A stretch of 64,000 bases of DNA, from positions 930,001 through 994,000 of the forward strand of contig NC_016459.1 in NCBI RefSeq assembly GCF_000226115.1. Direction: 5' to 3'. A program made the position numbers and the translations under genes. Under the pieces are notes generated by a model. The model was given only the letters and a program-made list of their open reading frames with translations. It was not told the origin of the DNA and made no database searches. Below are positions 33,700 through 44,930 of this stretch, one piece after another. How positions within the stretch are numbered: position 1 is the stretch's first letter; each line of letters begins with the position of its first letter. The DNA is from Thermothielavioides terrestris NRRL 8126 (lineage: Eukaryota > Ascomycota > Sordariomycetes > Sordariales > Chaetomiaceae).

Positions 33700-34293
33700 T
33701 GTTAGAAGTAGGGGCTCCTAGAAGGAAGGGGGTATACGTTGAAGTGACGGAGTACGAGCAAGGTATAAGTAGAGTACGCGCTATAGGGTAGCTATAGGTA
33801 GGGGGGTTGCAGGTAGTTGTATTGAACACTAGCCTCTCCCATTGCCTATAGGTTCCATCCTCCTTATTTCTCCTATCCTGGCCCTCGATCTTCCTCTATA
33901 TCGGCCAGCCTCTATTCCTAAGCTCGTAGATCCTTTCCTAGGCTATCCTATAGCGCCTATATAGCTCTTTGAGTACGCCTAATCCGCTCTGTTGCCAACC
34001 CAATGTCTTAGTTTCCTACACTTGTTTAGCCTGATGCCCTGCACTTCGCTTAGCTCTGTGCCCCTCCAATCGCTCTTCTAGGTAGCTTACGTGATCTAGG
34101 CTACTGACGTACGCTTTGGTGGCGTACGTAGATGACTTGTGTGGTGCCCTGTGGTTAGCTAGGCTACGCTGGGTGCCGGATGTAGGGCGAGGTGGTTGGG
34201 CCGAGGGTTGTGCTAGGTGCCGAGGCGCGTTCCGAGGGCTGTGCCAGGTGCCGAGGCGGGTCCCGCGGGTTAGGGTGGCTCTAGGGCATGACA
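33700..34293 (-). repeat. Gypsy 5' LTR (594 bp)
   Basis: On the plus strand it begins tgttagaagta and ends ggcatgaca. Same length as the partner LTR. The next inward bases on the minus strand (AGTTGAACGC) would be the primer binding site; I could not match them to a tRNA. Confidence 0.88.
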
Positions 34294-34298
34294 ATAAC

Positions 34299-36420
34299 GT
34301 AACTATAAAGCATCTCCGCTTATAGAGCCCCTAGCTTTATAAAGTAAGGAAGAAGATATATTCTACAATATAGTAGAATATATAGTAGAGTAGGAAGCTT
34401 AGCCTATAGGGTATAAAGCTCTATAAATGTAACCTTTGACTAATGAACTAGGACTAAGCGTAATAAAACTGTAATATAAACTTAAGGAGCCTCTTATACC
34501 TATAAGAAGGAGTATATAAATTTAGAAGCCTTCTATAAAAGTATATAAGAATATAGCTCTAAGTATAGCTTTAGAATATATATATATTTTCTTTATTAGG
34601 TTATTAGAAATATAAGAAAACCTAAGGTTAAGGTTCTAGACTAATCACTTAGATCTTACTCTATAGGAAGCCTACAATAGTAATAAGATGCTCTTCCCTA
34701 TATCTTAGGAGGGTATTAAAACGCTCTTCCTAGAGTTATTTTAAACCCTATATACGGTATTTGCTACCGCCGCTAGCTAGATACTAACGATATATTACAA
34801 TACTAAGCTCCCCCCTCTCTTGAAGAGCTATAGAGACTTGGAGAACTATGAGTATAAGAAGGAGTTTAAGGCGGCTATATATAAGGAGATTCGTAATCTA
34901 ATAAGTAAAGCAACATAGCGAGAGATTAAATGAGAGTATATAAAAATATAGCCTCTACCCTTGAAATAGGTATTCGACTATAAGCTTAATAAGGATAGTA
35001 ACCCTAAGAAGTATAAGGTATATATCTATATATAAGGCGATCTATAAGACACTACTAATATTACGAATATATATATAGCTACCCTCGCTATATACTCTTT
35101 TTATACTGTTATAGCGCTTATAGTGTACTTCGACCTTGAAGTGAAGTAGTTCGATGTTAAGTAGGTGTTCCTAAATATAAGGAGGCTAGATGTAGAGCAG
35201 GTGACTTATAAGCTTCTAGACAGATTTAAGAAACTAGAGATTTGTATAGAGCTTCTAAAGGCTCTCTATAGGCTAAAGGACTTACTACTCCTATAATATA
35301 ATAAGTTCTACGATACTTTTAAAGAGCTTGGCTTATAACCCTCTATAGAAGAACCTTGCCTATTCTTTAACCTTAAGAAGAAGATAATCTTTATTTTCTA
35401 TATCAACGACTTCCTAGTAGTTTACTATCGAAATAACACTATAGCTATAGAGTATATTATAAAGGGCATTAAAGCGAAGTACAAGGTATATAAGTAGGGT
35501 AATATCGAGCACTTTCTTAGGATTAGAGTTATCTATAACTATAGAGTATATAAGATCTAGCTTATATACAACTAGTATATTGAGAAGATTATAAAGAAGT
35601 ATAGTCTCTTTGATATTATAAGCGCTCTAGCTATCCCTCTTCTTATAGAGGAGCTTTGTAAGTTCGAAGAAGAGGTGCCCTCTAAGTAGGTTAAACTATA
35701 CTAAGAGCTTATAGGCTCGATTCTCTACTCTATAGTTATAATCCGACTAGACATTGTATTTATAGTTATAAAGCTCTCCTAGTTCTTAACGAATCTAGGA
35801 CTAGAGTATATTAAAGTAGTAAAACAAGTTATTTAGTATCTATATACTATATACTTCTTTAGTATATAGTATAGAGGTTAGAGCGTTTACTAGGTACTCT
35901 AGATTACGTCTAATATATTGTATAGCAATAATTCGGATATACAACGCTCTTTATAGGGCTATATTATAATACTCTTTAGAGGATTAATCTCTTAGAACTA
36001 TATAGCAAAATACTATTACTATATCTTCTACCGAGGTAGAGTTGAAAGCTCTATCGCTTACTGTAGCTAAGACAATTGCCCTAAAGCGCTTATTTAGGGA
36101 CCTTATATTCGAGGTTAAAGAGCCCTAAAGGATCTTCTATAACAATTAGCAAACGATTTAGCTTATAGTAGGAGAGTATATAAGGATCAATACTCATCTA
36201 CACTATATAGATATTTATAATATATAGCTTTGCTAGGAGTATTAAAGTAAGTAGTTCGATATACTCTACCTCTCTACTATATAGATGCCTATAGACGGTT
36301 TAACGAAATAGCTCTTAAGGTAGAAGTTTAAGCACTTCTACGCTCTATTGAACCTTTAAGATATATATTAGGTAAGAAAAGAACAGAGGAGTCAACTATC
36401 TTCTTTATAAAGACTATCTA
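34299..36420 (+). pseudogene. Copia reverse transcriptase-RNase H region
   Basis: The following are readable: FDVKQVFLN (FDVKTAFLNG of active elements), LLKALYRLKDLLLLQYNKFYDTFKELG, FYINDFLVVY (catalytic YVDD changed to YIND), LIGSILYSIVIIRLDIVFIV and a C-terminal RNase H-like part. These motifs, in this order, define Ty1/Copia RT. Many RIP-type stops; inactive. Confidence 0.85.
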
Positions 36421-36429
36421 CTACTACTA

Positions 36430-37097
36430 TTCTATACTCTTGCCCTATATAATCTAGTGATTAATAAGCTTTATTATCGCTACCTTTCCCTAAAGCCAAA
36501 GGATCCTCGCCTATATCTTTAACTGCTCTACTAGCTCTATCGTCTATATAATGATCTGCTTTAGCTCCTAGTTATTAACTAATTTATTGTTCTCTACCTA
36601 CTTAGAGAGTACCTTCTACGCCTTACTCTCTATTAATGCTATAGGCGTAAAACCGAGGGGGTTATCCAGGGCTCTACCCTAGGCGACTATAGGGACCTCC
36701 TACGCCTACTCCTATACTTACTGCTAAAGCTACTACTCTACTAGCTCTGCTATATCTATATCCTTCTACTCTCCCTTCTCCTTAACCTCTTAAGGATCGT
36801 TCAAGAGCGTATAAAGCGTAGGACGAATCTTCTTTATAGCCTATTCGGTGTTAAATAGGGGGTATAGAGTAGTAAATAGTAGAGACTTACTTTCTAGTCG
36901 AAGTCGTTGATAGCTATAGTTAGAGCTTATACCTTCTCTATAGTAGTAGGTAGGATCGGCTTATAGCTATAGTTGAAACGTTTATAATGCTAATAGTATA
37001 TACTATAGCTATTATAGTTATAGTAAGTTCTATTATAGAAGCCTATAAAAGCAGTGTATATACAATCTAGGTATAGGATCTTATACTCTATAGTCAT
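36430..37097 (-). pseudogene. Antisense spliced reading frame in the Copia 3' region
   Basis: From ATG at 37097 the minus strand encodes MTIEYKILYLDCIYTAFIGF and continues to a canonical GTAAGT. A 50-nt intron with TTTAAC-like branch site ends in AATAG. The frame then resumes in a different register as AIKKIRPTLYTLLNDP.EVKEKGE and runs, interrupted only by TAG/TAA at likely Gln codons, to near 36430. The product would be about 200 residues, charged and Gln/Glu-rich, with no domain I recognise. It lies antisense to the element, between RNase H and the 3' LTR (37647). The lack of TGA stops and the frame switch exactly at the intron support a former gene; its end is uncertain. Confidence 0.5.
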
Positions 37098-37646
37098 TTA
37101 TAGTATATAATTAGAGAGTATATTAGGGTAATATAGAAGTGAGCTAGAAGGAAGAGTATATAACTCACTTAACTAAAGGATTATAATGCTAGTTAGAAGA
37201 AGGTGTAGTAGGCTCTTTAGAAGTAGTATATAGGGTAGTAGGTTCTACTATAAGCTCTTTAGCACTATTACCCTCCTCTAAAGGAGTAGGCGAAGGTATA
37301 GGCAATTTATCTAAAAAGATATTAAAGTATAGAGGTATAGTAGTCTTATATACTCTAAGGAGCTAAGAATAGTAATAGTAATAGTAGTAGTAGCTACTAT
37401 ATATATAAATAAAAAGATATATATAGGAAGAAAGAAGCTTAAGCTCCTATAGATAGAAATTTATACCTCTCCCTAAATCTAGACACTTTAATTAGCTAGA
37501 ATTATACTTTAGAATTTCTTATAGCTTTATATAACCTACTCCTATATAATCTACTATTTATAAGGATTTCCTATATTCTAGTTTTTTCGTAGTTCAGTTG
37601 TTCAACTTATATATATTTAGGCGCTCTATTAAACAACTAAGGGGTA

Positions 37647-37845
37647 TATCACGTTAGGGGTAAGGGGCTTAGAGCTTGGCACAGCGTACTAGCTATAGCT
37701 TCCCCACTCCTAGGTATATATATACCACGCTCTGTTCAGTCTTTAGCTCTCCTTTGTACTAGAACAACGTACTCTCTTTGCATTCCGATGCTCTACTACG
37801 ATCCCACCGTTGCATCCACACCTCGCAGCTCGCTGTAGCGTGTCA
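37647..37845 (+). repeat. Copia 3' LTR (199 bp)
   Basis: Starts tatcacgttagggg (TG mutated to TA) and ends agcgtgtca. Same length as the 5' LTR. Followed by the duplication attag. Confidence 0.88.
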
Positions 37846-37850
37846 ATTAG

Positions 37851-38249
37851 CGACCGGTGAGCGAGCGGGTCGGGGAGACAATACCTTAGTTTCCTGGGCA
37901 GAGGGCGACGATACACGACTGAGAAAGGTATGTGATCTCTACCTTGGTCTTCCGTACCTGTTTTTGCTCCCTTCCCTTCTTCTCGTCTCCCCTCCACGAT
38001 GTTTCGCAGAGGCAATGGACATTTGACACAGTGCTCTCTGACCGCCGAAGCACTGGCATCTAAAAACGTCAACGAGAATACCAAAGCCTCAGGAAGAGGG
38101 AGAAATCTCATTGCGCAATGCAGACAGCCCGGCTGCTGCTGGAGCCCTGGGACGACAGAGCCGCAGAGGAACCCGCGCCGCAGTGGGACATGAGGCAGGC
38201 TGGCCGAGGGGACACACCCTGGACTGCGAGCCGGAAAATCGGGTTGCTG
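37851..38249. other. Host sequence between the Copia and satellite-TIR elements
   Basis: GC-rich. A frame starting at 38118 (MQTARLLLEPWDDRAAEE) resembles the start of a GNAT acetyltransferase, but it runs straight into the TIR of the next element and nothing matching follows that element, so it is not called as a gene. Confidence 0.35.
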
Positions 38250-38589
38250 TTGTGGTTCTCAAACACCAGGTTAAAGTGGGTCCAAATAGCTGCACCGCAC
38301 ACCCAATTTGACAGCAGTAGCAATAGTGGGCAACCATCGCCATCGAATTTGAAGCTGTAGATACTGCAAAAAACGGCCTAAATGGCCATTTCCTAGTGTT
38401 TTCGAGTGCTTATTGATGTTTTGATACTTCCTTGTTAGGCATCTCCTCTGTTGCGTACGTTGGGCCTACTAAAACACCTTACGTAGGCGAGCAACGCCTA
38501 TATACTGTAGTACCTACGATATCTACGATGTGCTTGCGATGGCTAGGATAACCACGATATTTGCAACTGCTATTGAATATCCTAGGCGC

Positions 38590-40125
38590 TAACTACTATA
38601 CCGAACTGCTATACCGACTATAGTTCGATATCTAGGGCGCCGACCGCCGTTCGATATATAGGGCGTAGACCACTATGCCGACCACCGTTCAATATCCAGG
38701 GCGCCAACCGCTGTACCGACCGCTTTGCCGAACCATTGTTCAATATCTAGGGCGACAACCGCTATACTGACCGCCGTTCAATATCTAGGGCGTAGACCGC
38801 TATACCGACCACTGTACCAACCGCCGTTCAATATCTAAGGCGTAGACTGTTATACCGACCGCTATTCAATAACTAGGGCGACGACTGCTACGCCGACCGC
38901 TATACCAACCGCTGTTCAATATCCAGGGCGACGACCGCTATACCGACCGCTATACCGACCGCCGTTCAATATCTAAGGCGCCGACCGCTATACCAACCAC
39001 CGCTTAATATCTAGGGCGCCGACCGCTACGCCGACCGCTATACCGACCGCTATTCAATATCCAGGGCAACGACCGCCATACCGACCGCTATACTGACCAC
39101 CGTTCAATATCCAGGGCGCCGACCACTACGCCGACCGCCATACCGACTGCTGTTCAATATCTAGGGCGACGACCACTGCGCCAACCGCCGTGCCAACCGC
39201 TGTTTAATATCCAAGGCGCCGACCACCGTACCAACCGCCGTTCAATATCTAAGGCGACGACCACTATACTGACCACTGTTTAATATCTAGGGCACTAACC
39301 ACTATACCGACTGCTTTACTAAACCGTTGTTCAATATCTAGGGCGACAACCGCTATACCGACTACCATTCAATATCTAGGGCGTAGACCGCTATACCGAC
39401 CACTATACTAACCACCATTCAATATCTAGGGCGTAGACCGTTATACCGACCGCTGTTCAATATCTAGGGCGACAACCACTATACCAACCGCTATACCAAC
39501 CGCCGTTCAATATCTAGGGCGACGACCACTATACCGACTACCGTTCAATATCTAGGGCGCCAACCGCTATACCAACCACTGTTCAATATCTAGGGCGCCG
39601 ACCACTACGCTAATCGCTATACCGACCGCCGTTCAATATCTAGGGCAACGACCGCTATACCGACCGCCGTTTAATATCCAGGGCGACGACCGCTATACCG
39701 ACCGCCGTTCAATATCTAGGGCACAGACTACTATACCGACCACTGTACTAACCGCCGTTCAATATCTAGGGTATAGACCGTTATACCGACTGCTATTCAA
39801 TATCTAGGGCGCCAACCGCCATGCTGACCGCTATGCCGACCGCTATACCGACCGCCATTCAATATCTAGGGCGACGACCACTACGCCAACCGCTATACTA
39901 ACCGCTATTCAATATCTAGGGCGCCGACCGCTATATCGATCGCTATACCGACCGCCGTTCAATATCTAGGGCGACGACCACTATACTAACCGCCGTTCAA
40001 TATCTAGGGCGACGACCGCTATACCAACTACCGTTCAATATCTAAGGCGTAGACCGCTATACCGACCACTGTACCAACCGCTGTTCAATATCCAGGGCGC
40101 AGACCGTTATACCAACCGCTACTAC
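38590..40125 (+). repeat. Satellite array 1 inside the TIR element
   Basis: Some 30 irregular units built on 'gttcaatatctagggcg' plus one to three modules of the type 'accgctataccg'. Unit length varies because the short module number changes. Variation between units is dominated by C/T. Confidence 0.8.
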
Positions 40126-40515
40126 AGTGCCTACAATGCCTACAATACCTACGATACCTACAATACCTACGATGCTAGCGATACAGCTACAATACTACGA
40201 TGCTAGCGATATAGCTACAATGCCGCGATGCTAGCGATACTAGCGATACAGCTACAATACTATAGTACTAGCGATATAGCTACAATGCCGCGATACTAGC
40301 GATACTAGCGATATAGCTACAATGCTATAGTACTAGCGATACAGCTACAATGCTACAATGCTATCGATACTAGCGATATAGCTACAATGCTACGATGCTA
40401 GCAATGCCCACGATACTAGCGATACAAGCGATACTAGCGATGCCTACAATGCTAGCGATATTAGCGATACTAGCGATATAGCTATAATGCCGTAGTACTA
40501 GCGATGCCCGCGATA
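40126..40515 (+). repeat. Satellite array 2 inside the TIR element
   Basis: Short-period array of 'gctacaatgctac', 'gatgctagcgata' and 'ctagcgata' modules, distinct from array 1 and directly adjoining it. Confidence 0.75.
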
Positions 40516-40921
40516 TAGGAAGGAAACGCTAAAAAAGGAAGTATCTAAACAATACGCTATTATTAGGATATTGCCAAATATATCAAGAGCTTCGAATTTG
40601 TGCCCAATACAGTGATTTAAGCGGTTATATGCCTATGTTGTGGTGGGCGTTGTAGGCGTTGTTATAGGCGTTGCTCGCCTACGTAGTACGTGTAGCGCCT
40701 CCGATGTATATAACAGAGGAAATCGCCTAAAAAGGAAGTATCAAAACATCAATAAGCACTCGAAAACACTAGAAAATGGCTATTTGGGCCGTTTTTCGTA
40801 GTATCTACAGCTTCAATATTGATGGCACTGATGGCAGTGCATTGCGTACTGCTGTCAAATTGGGTGTGCGGTGCAGCCATTTAGACCCACTTTAACCTGG
40901 TGTTTGAGAACCACAATGCTA

Positions 40922-41860
40922 GGATTGTTAACTCGGCCCACCCTCTCCGTTCTTCCAGCAAACCAGCGCACGGCTCTCTGAGCCGCAATGCGGAGAGCGC
41001 ATTGACCCCGCGGCGCAAGGCTTTGCAACCGCTTTTAACTAATCTGCAGTGCGCTACCAGAGAACGAAGCCTCGCGCCGTCCAGAAAAGGAAAGCCTGGG
41101 TGCGGATCAGCAAACAACATGGTGTGGGCCTTTTGCGTTCTTTCACTGAAGAGCCGCAAAAGGGAGAGGTTATGCATGACGGATCCGGACACGAGTCAGT
41201 GTAGAGCCTCGGCCTCCCAGATCTCATTCTCAACGAACGGCAGTCCTGCGCACGCAGCCTGCACTAGCAGTTACAACGCAAGGCTGGTCTCGCCACGGGC
41301 TTAGGCAAATCTGGCCAGACGGCGCAGCTTTTGGGCGTCGTGTTCAAGATCAGACAGAGAGGAGGCAAAAGCGTCAGTACAAACAGACCTGGGCACAATC
41401 AAAATTGGTGGCTTTGCACCCACCGGCGAGGAATTGATCCGACCTTACGGCCTCAACACACCCCACCCTCCCGAGGCCGATTGCTGATTGGGCATCGCCA
41501 GCCCGGAGCAGGGGGCTGTGGTCGTCCACCTCTGCTAGCTGCAGACACTAACACGCCCTAAACTCTCGATGCGACCAGTCATTGAGCCCTGATGTGAAAG
41601 CAACGGCGTGGGGTGGTCGCCGAGCCCCTGTTACCATGATAACGTGAGTTATTGCCGGGGGACCTGGGGAGCGAGCGGAACCTCGAAGGTACAAGATGAG
41701 GCTGATGCGCCTCCCGCCGTTAGTTTGCTTGGTCCTTTCTCTCGGAGAGGACTTGGCAGCCACCGCGGTGCCTGGGGGACAGTAACTTCACTACACGACC
41801 GGAATACGCGTCAAGGAATACGCGTCAGACGCTGCGTGGAGACTGAGCATCACGACCTCC
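40922..41860. other. Intergenic upstream of the membrane-protein gene
   Basis: No gene supported. Frames of 70-130 codons lack features. The repeated ggaatacgcgtcaaggaatacgcg just before 41830 is a short direct repeat near the promoter. A tRNA-like stretch near 41420 was considered and rejected. Confidence 0.4.
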
Positions 41861-43399
41861 ATGGCGACAGCTCGGCCGTCAATGGCCCGTCTGGCTGTCT
41901 TCGCCGCGCTCCTCGGCCAGCTCCAGCCGGCGCTGGCAACCTTCTACACCGTCACGTCGTACTACGCCCTCTCCACGAGAACCACCAAATACGTCGAAGA
42001 TTGCACCGAGTGCGATGTCTACACCTACACCTCAACGCTGACCCTCAAGCCCACTGTCACGCCCACCGCCCGGCCCATCTCTTCGGACACCGACATCGAC
42101 ACCTACGAGGATGTCGAAATTGTCAGCGTCTTCGTCCCCGTGGACGCCGTCCCCTCCTCCGACATCCTCACCGCCCTGCCCACTCCGACATATGGCATCT
42201 TCACCGACTACGCCGTGCCGGTGACCTGGACCGCGCCGGCGTCCTGCCCGACCGCCTTCACCGTGGTCACCTACGCCTACTACTACCCGCCCTACGAGGT
42301 CACCGCCCACCTGTCGCCCATCTCGACGGCCACCTCGCTCTATACCGACACGGAGGAGGGCTCGGTCCACACCCATGTGACCTACTTCCTCGCCTCGACC
42401 GCCGTGCCCTCCACCGTCGCCAACACGGCCACCAACGTAATCTACACCCGCTACGTCGAGCGCTGCATCAACCCGACCGCGGGCTTTGACGCCGTCAGCG
42501 GCGGCGGTGACGACTCCGGCTCCGGCGGCGGCGGCTCCAGCGGCTCTGACGACGACGACGACTGGGACGTGTGCTCGGCCATGACGGGCTGCGTGAGGGT
42601 GGCAACGTACGCCATCGTGCTGGCCTCCGTGCTGCCCGCCATCTTCCTGCTGGGCTTCGTCGAGTCGTACTTCTGGTTCCGCCGGCTGATGCTGGGCAAG
42701 AGCGCCCTGCGCCTCGGCACCATCTGCTGGTGCTGCATCTCGCTGTGGGTCATCTGCATGACCCAGCACCAGCCCGCCCGCAGCCCGGAGGACCAGGTCC
42801 TGCTGCGCCAGTACTGGGACACGCTCAGCGCCGGCACCCGCCTCAAGTACTGGTTCCGCCACGGCTTCCGCTGGCGCTACCCCGTCGAGCTGCTGGGCAA
42901 TCCGAACGGGAACAACCCGGCCGTCGTGCCGATGCCGCCTCCTCCCCCTCCCGGCGGGGCCGACGGCGGCGACGGGGCCGAGAAGATGCCGCCGGCCGCC
43001 CAGGCGCAGCCGGTGTACGTCATGGCGCCGTACCCCGGCCAGCAGCAGCCGGTGCCGGGACAGAACGGGTACGCTCCTGCCGCGCCGGCCGGGTTTGTGC
43101 CTGCGCAGGGCTACGGCGTGCCCGTGCAGTACATGGCGACGGCGCAGCCGGGCGTGGGCGCCGCCGCCGCCGCCGCCGCCGCCGGCCAGCCGCAGACCCA
43201 TCCGGGCTCCGTCCCGTCTCCGTCGCCCGTGTCCCCCTCGGCCGAGCAGTCCTCGCACACAACGCCGCCGCCGCAGGAGCAGACACAACAGCCGCGGCCT
43301 CCTGGCGGCCAGCCGCAGGAGCTTCCCCTGACACCGCCCGGTGGTGATCAGCCGCATGAGCTGCCGAACTCCCCGCCGGCTGGTCAGCCGCCTCGTTGA
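41861..43399 (+). CDS. Two-pass membrane protein with Ser/Thr ectodomain and Pro-rich tail
   Basis: Intronless, 512 residues. A signal peptide (MARLAVFAALLGQLQPALA, from the second ATG at 41882) precedes a Tyr/Thr/Val-rich extracellular region (residues about 28-215). A Gly/Ser and Asp linker (GSDDDDDWDVC) leads to two membrane helices at about 245-270 (ATYAIVLASVLPAIFLLGFV) and 284-302 (LRLGTICWCCISLWVICM). The segment YWFRHGFRWRYPVELLG follows, then a 160-residue Pro/Gln/Ala-rich tail with poly-Pro and poly-Ala runs. The conserved part around the helices recurs in uncharacterised ascomycete proteins. The layout recalls wall-stress sensors, but those have one helix; no function is claimed. 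Strong coding signal; shadow frames on the other strand are discounted. Confidence 0.8.
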   Translation: MATARPSMARLAVFAALLGQLQPALATFYTVTSYYALSTRTTKYVEDCTECDVYTYTSTLTLKPTVTPTARPISSDTDIDTYEDVEIVSVFVPVDAVPSSDILTALPTPTYGIFTDYAVPVTWTAPASCPTAFTVVTYAYYYPPYEVTAHLSPISTATSLYTDTEEGSVHTHVTYFLASTAVPSTVANTATNVIYTRYVERCINPTAGFDAVSGGGDDSGSGGGGSSGSDDDDDWDVCSAMTGCVRVATYAIVLASVLPAIFLLGFVESYFWFRRLMLGKSALRLGTICWCCISLWVICMTQHQPARSPEDQVLLRQYWDTLSAGTRLKYWFRHGFRWRYPVELLGNPNGNNPAVVPMPPPPPPGGADGGDGAEKMPPAAQAQPVYVMAPYPGQQQPVPGQNGYAPAAPAGFVPAQGYGVPVQYMATAQPGVGAAAAAAAAGQPQTHPGSVPSPSPVSPSAEQSSHTTPPPQEQTQQPRPPGGQPQELPLTPPGGDQPHELPNSPPAGQPPR

Positions 43400-44930
43400 G
43401 CGGTGGCTGGGAGGGGGGAGTTCTCTTGTTTTTTTGCGTGTTTTCTCACCGCACATCGGCTGGGTCTGGCGTGTTTGCTTTGCGCTGCACATAGATTTCT
43501 TCCTCGCAAGCCACTGGCTGCGAACCGCAATTTCATATCTACTTATAATACGGGCGCGCAGAGGGTATGGGGAGGCGCCGGAGCTGTGCGCCTGAGATTT
43601 CACCGTGATACCAATATTTGATGTTCTCGTGCTTGTATGTGCAGCGTAATACAGGACACTTAACTCTGCCACGCCGCAGTAAGTGGTGAAGCGAAGCTTG
43701 ATAAAGCCGAGGCCGATGTCATCGCCCGCCCGCAGCTACAGGAGCCGATGACCGTCCGAGCCAGCTAGCTAACCCCGGTGGTTGAACATGCGCGTGGTTG
43801 CTGAACCTGCTTGCAGTAGCTAAGCCACAACGCTGCAAACACTATGACGTCAACACCACCCTCAACAGCGCCTACCACACTATATATACCTACCTATTCT
43901 CAAGATATATCAAGTGGCCTTTGATAAATCTCGCATCTATCGCAGGTCGACAACGTAGTCAGTACCTGGATATCACTATCCTACGTCAATTCAGAACCAA
44001 CACTGTGAGAGGACAGCGAAAATGGGGAAAGATAGACGCTAGCAGGAGGACATCTCCGGGCACGGCCAAGACACGACACGGCTGTGGCATCCGATTCCCG
44101 CAACGAAAACTCCAGAGGATTTGCCTGGTAAATGAACGGAAGCCTCCTTCCTCGCTTCCTCTGTGTATAAAGTATATATTTGAAAGGCTTCAATGACTTA
44201 TGATTCCTGACATTTGATTACAGCTGCTGCCAAACGAAGCTCTTTGTAAAGCTGCGATATTTTACCATTCAGATTTCCGTACAATGGGCTATGCGAGTCA
44301 AGTTGAAAATCAGAACAAGGCGACATTTTGAAGACGGAAGCATAGCTTTTCCCCTTGCCACTGTTAGCTTCCTCCTCTCGGCAGTGATTCGGCCTTTGTT
44401 CAACGGAACACAAGCATTATCTGCCTCGGCGTGTCCGGGCCTGCTCCCGATCCGGACGGAGCTGTCCTTTGTTGGCTCTACCTGTAGGATTTGTCAGAAC
44501 ATAACGGCGCTGAGCTAAGTCCCAATAACAACAAATGGGGCACCCTAGGTTTTTAGCTCAGTGGTCCAACAGGATTCGCTTCTTGCAGACTTGATAATTC
44601 GTGAACGTCCGGCTTAGCCTGGCTAAAGGGACCCTCCTCAATAATGGAATCGAGATTTGCTGGCGAGAGAGCAGGGACGGACAAAGAAGACTCCTCACAA
44701 CAATGCTCTGACCAGTCTTTGAGCCCGGCTGGTGCCTTTTTCCACTCCGGATTAGGACGAAATCCGAAAAGCAGGTCAGCCCAATTGTTACTTCTTTGTT
44801 GTTCCAGGTCCGGCCCTGAGCTTTCAGGATGCCCACAATACCCATTGCTGTTAAAGAGGGGCGTCATCTTCTCGGGTGCGCAAATGTGCCCTTCCGGACC
44901 CAGGAACACCGGCACAGCACAACATTCACG
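43400..44930. other. Intergenic region
   Basis: 1.5 kb between two genes transcribed rightward. It presumably holds the terminator of the first and the promoter of the second. No frame with recognisable features on either strand, and no repeat shared with the rest of the window. Confidence 0.4.

Larger units (their letters stand above)
24863..34293 (-). mobile_element. Gypsy chromovirus LTR retrotransposon nested in the Copia element
   Basis: Two 594-bp LTRs and the duplication ATAAC (24858-24862 and 34294-34298) delimit a 9.4-kb element read on the minus strand. The order is gag with three zinc knuckles, protease, RT-RNase H, integrase with H2C2 finger, and chromodomain. A 2.6-kb region then follows before the 3' LTR, carrying a multi-exon frame in the opposite (plus) direction. 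A polypurine tract (GAAGGAGGAGGGCCC on the minus strand, 25471-25457) abuts the 3' LTR. The LTRs differ mostly by C/T and G/A transitions in both directions. It is RIP-mutated and inactive. Confidence 0.9.
21435..37845 (+). mobile_element. Copia (Ty1-type) LTR retrotransposon, complete but RIP-mutated and split by a Gypsy element
   Basis: It is bounded by two 199-bp LTRs and the duplication ATTAG (21430-21434 and 37846-37850). gag-protease-integrase are readable upstream and reverse transcriptase-RNase H downstream of a 9.4-kb Gypsy insertion (24863-34293). Domain order (integrase before RT) is that of Copia elements. Between RNase H and the 3' LTR lies about 1.2 kb of extra sequence with an antisense frame. 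The LTRs differ mainly by C/T and G/A changes. All pol frames carry RIP-type stops. Confidence 0.9.
38250..40916. mobile_element. Non-autonomous long-TIR element filled with satellite DNA
   Basis: Inverted ends of about 250 bp (38250-38510 and 40660-40916) start TTGTGGTTCTCAAACACCAG and share the blocks caccgcacacccaatttgac, gtgttttcgagtgctt and cgtaggcgagcaacgcctat in opposite orientation. Between them lie two tandem arrays and no transposase. Flanks read tgctg on the left and tgcta on the right, a possible short target duplication. A second copy lies at 51638-52918. The class is unassigned. Confidence 0.72.

Noticed and set aside
38118..38360. GNAT-like start MQTARLLLEPWDD
   Set aside because: Runs into transposon TIR within 45 codons and no continuation exists beyond the element; too short to support.
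38590..40125. CRISPR-like array of repeats
   Set aside because: Units vary in length and spacers are themselves modules of the same satellite; eukaryotic context.
41405..41465. Possible minus-strand tRNA (ggatcaattcc B-box-like, gccgtaagg)
   Set aside because: The T-stem halves do not pair and no A-box lies at the right distance.
42032..43672. 546-codon minus-strand open frame
   Set aside because: Shadow of the GC-rich membrane-protein gene; composed of Arg/Gly/His low complexity with no start context or introns.
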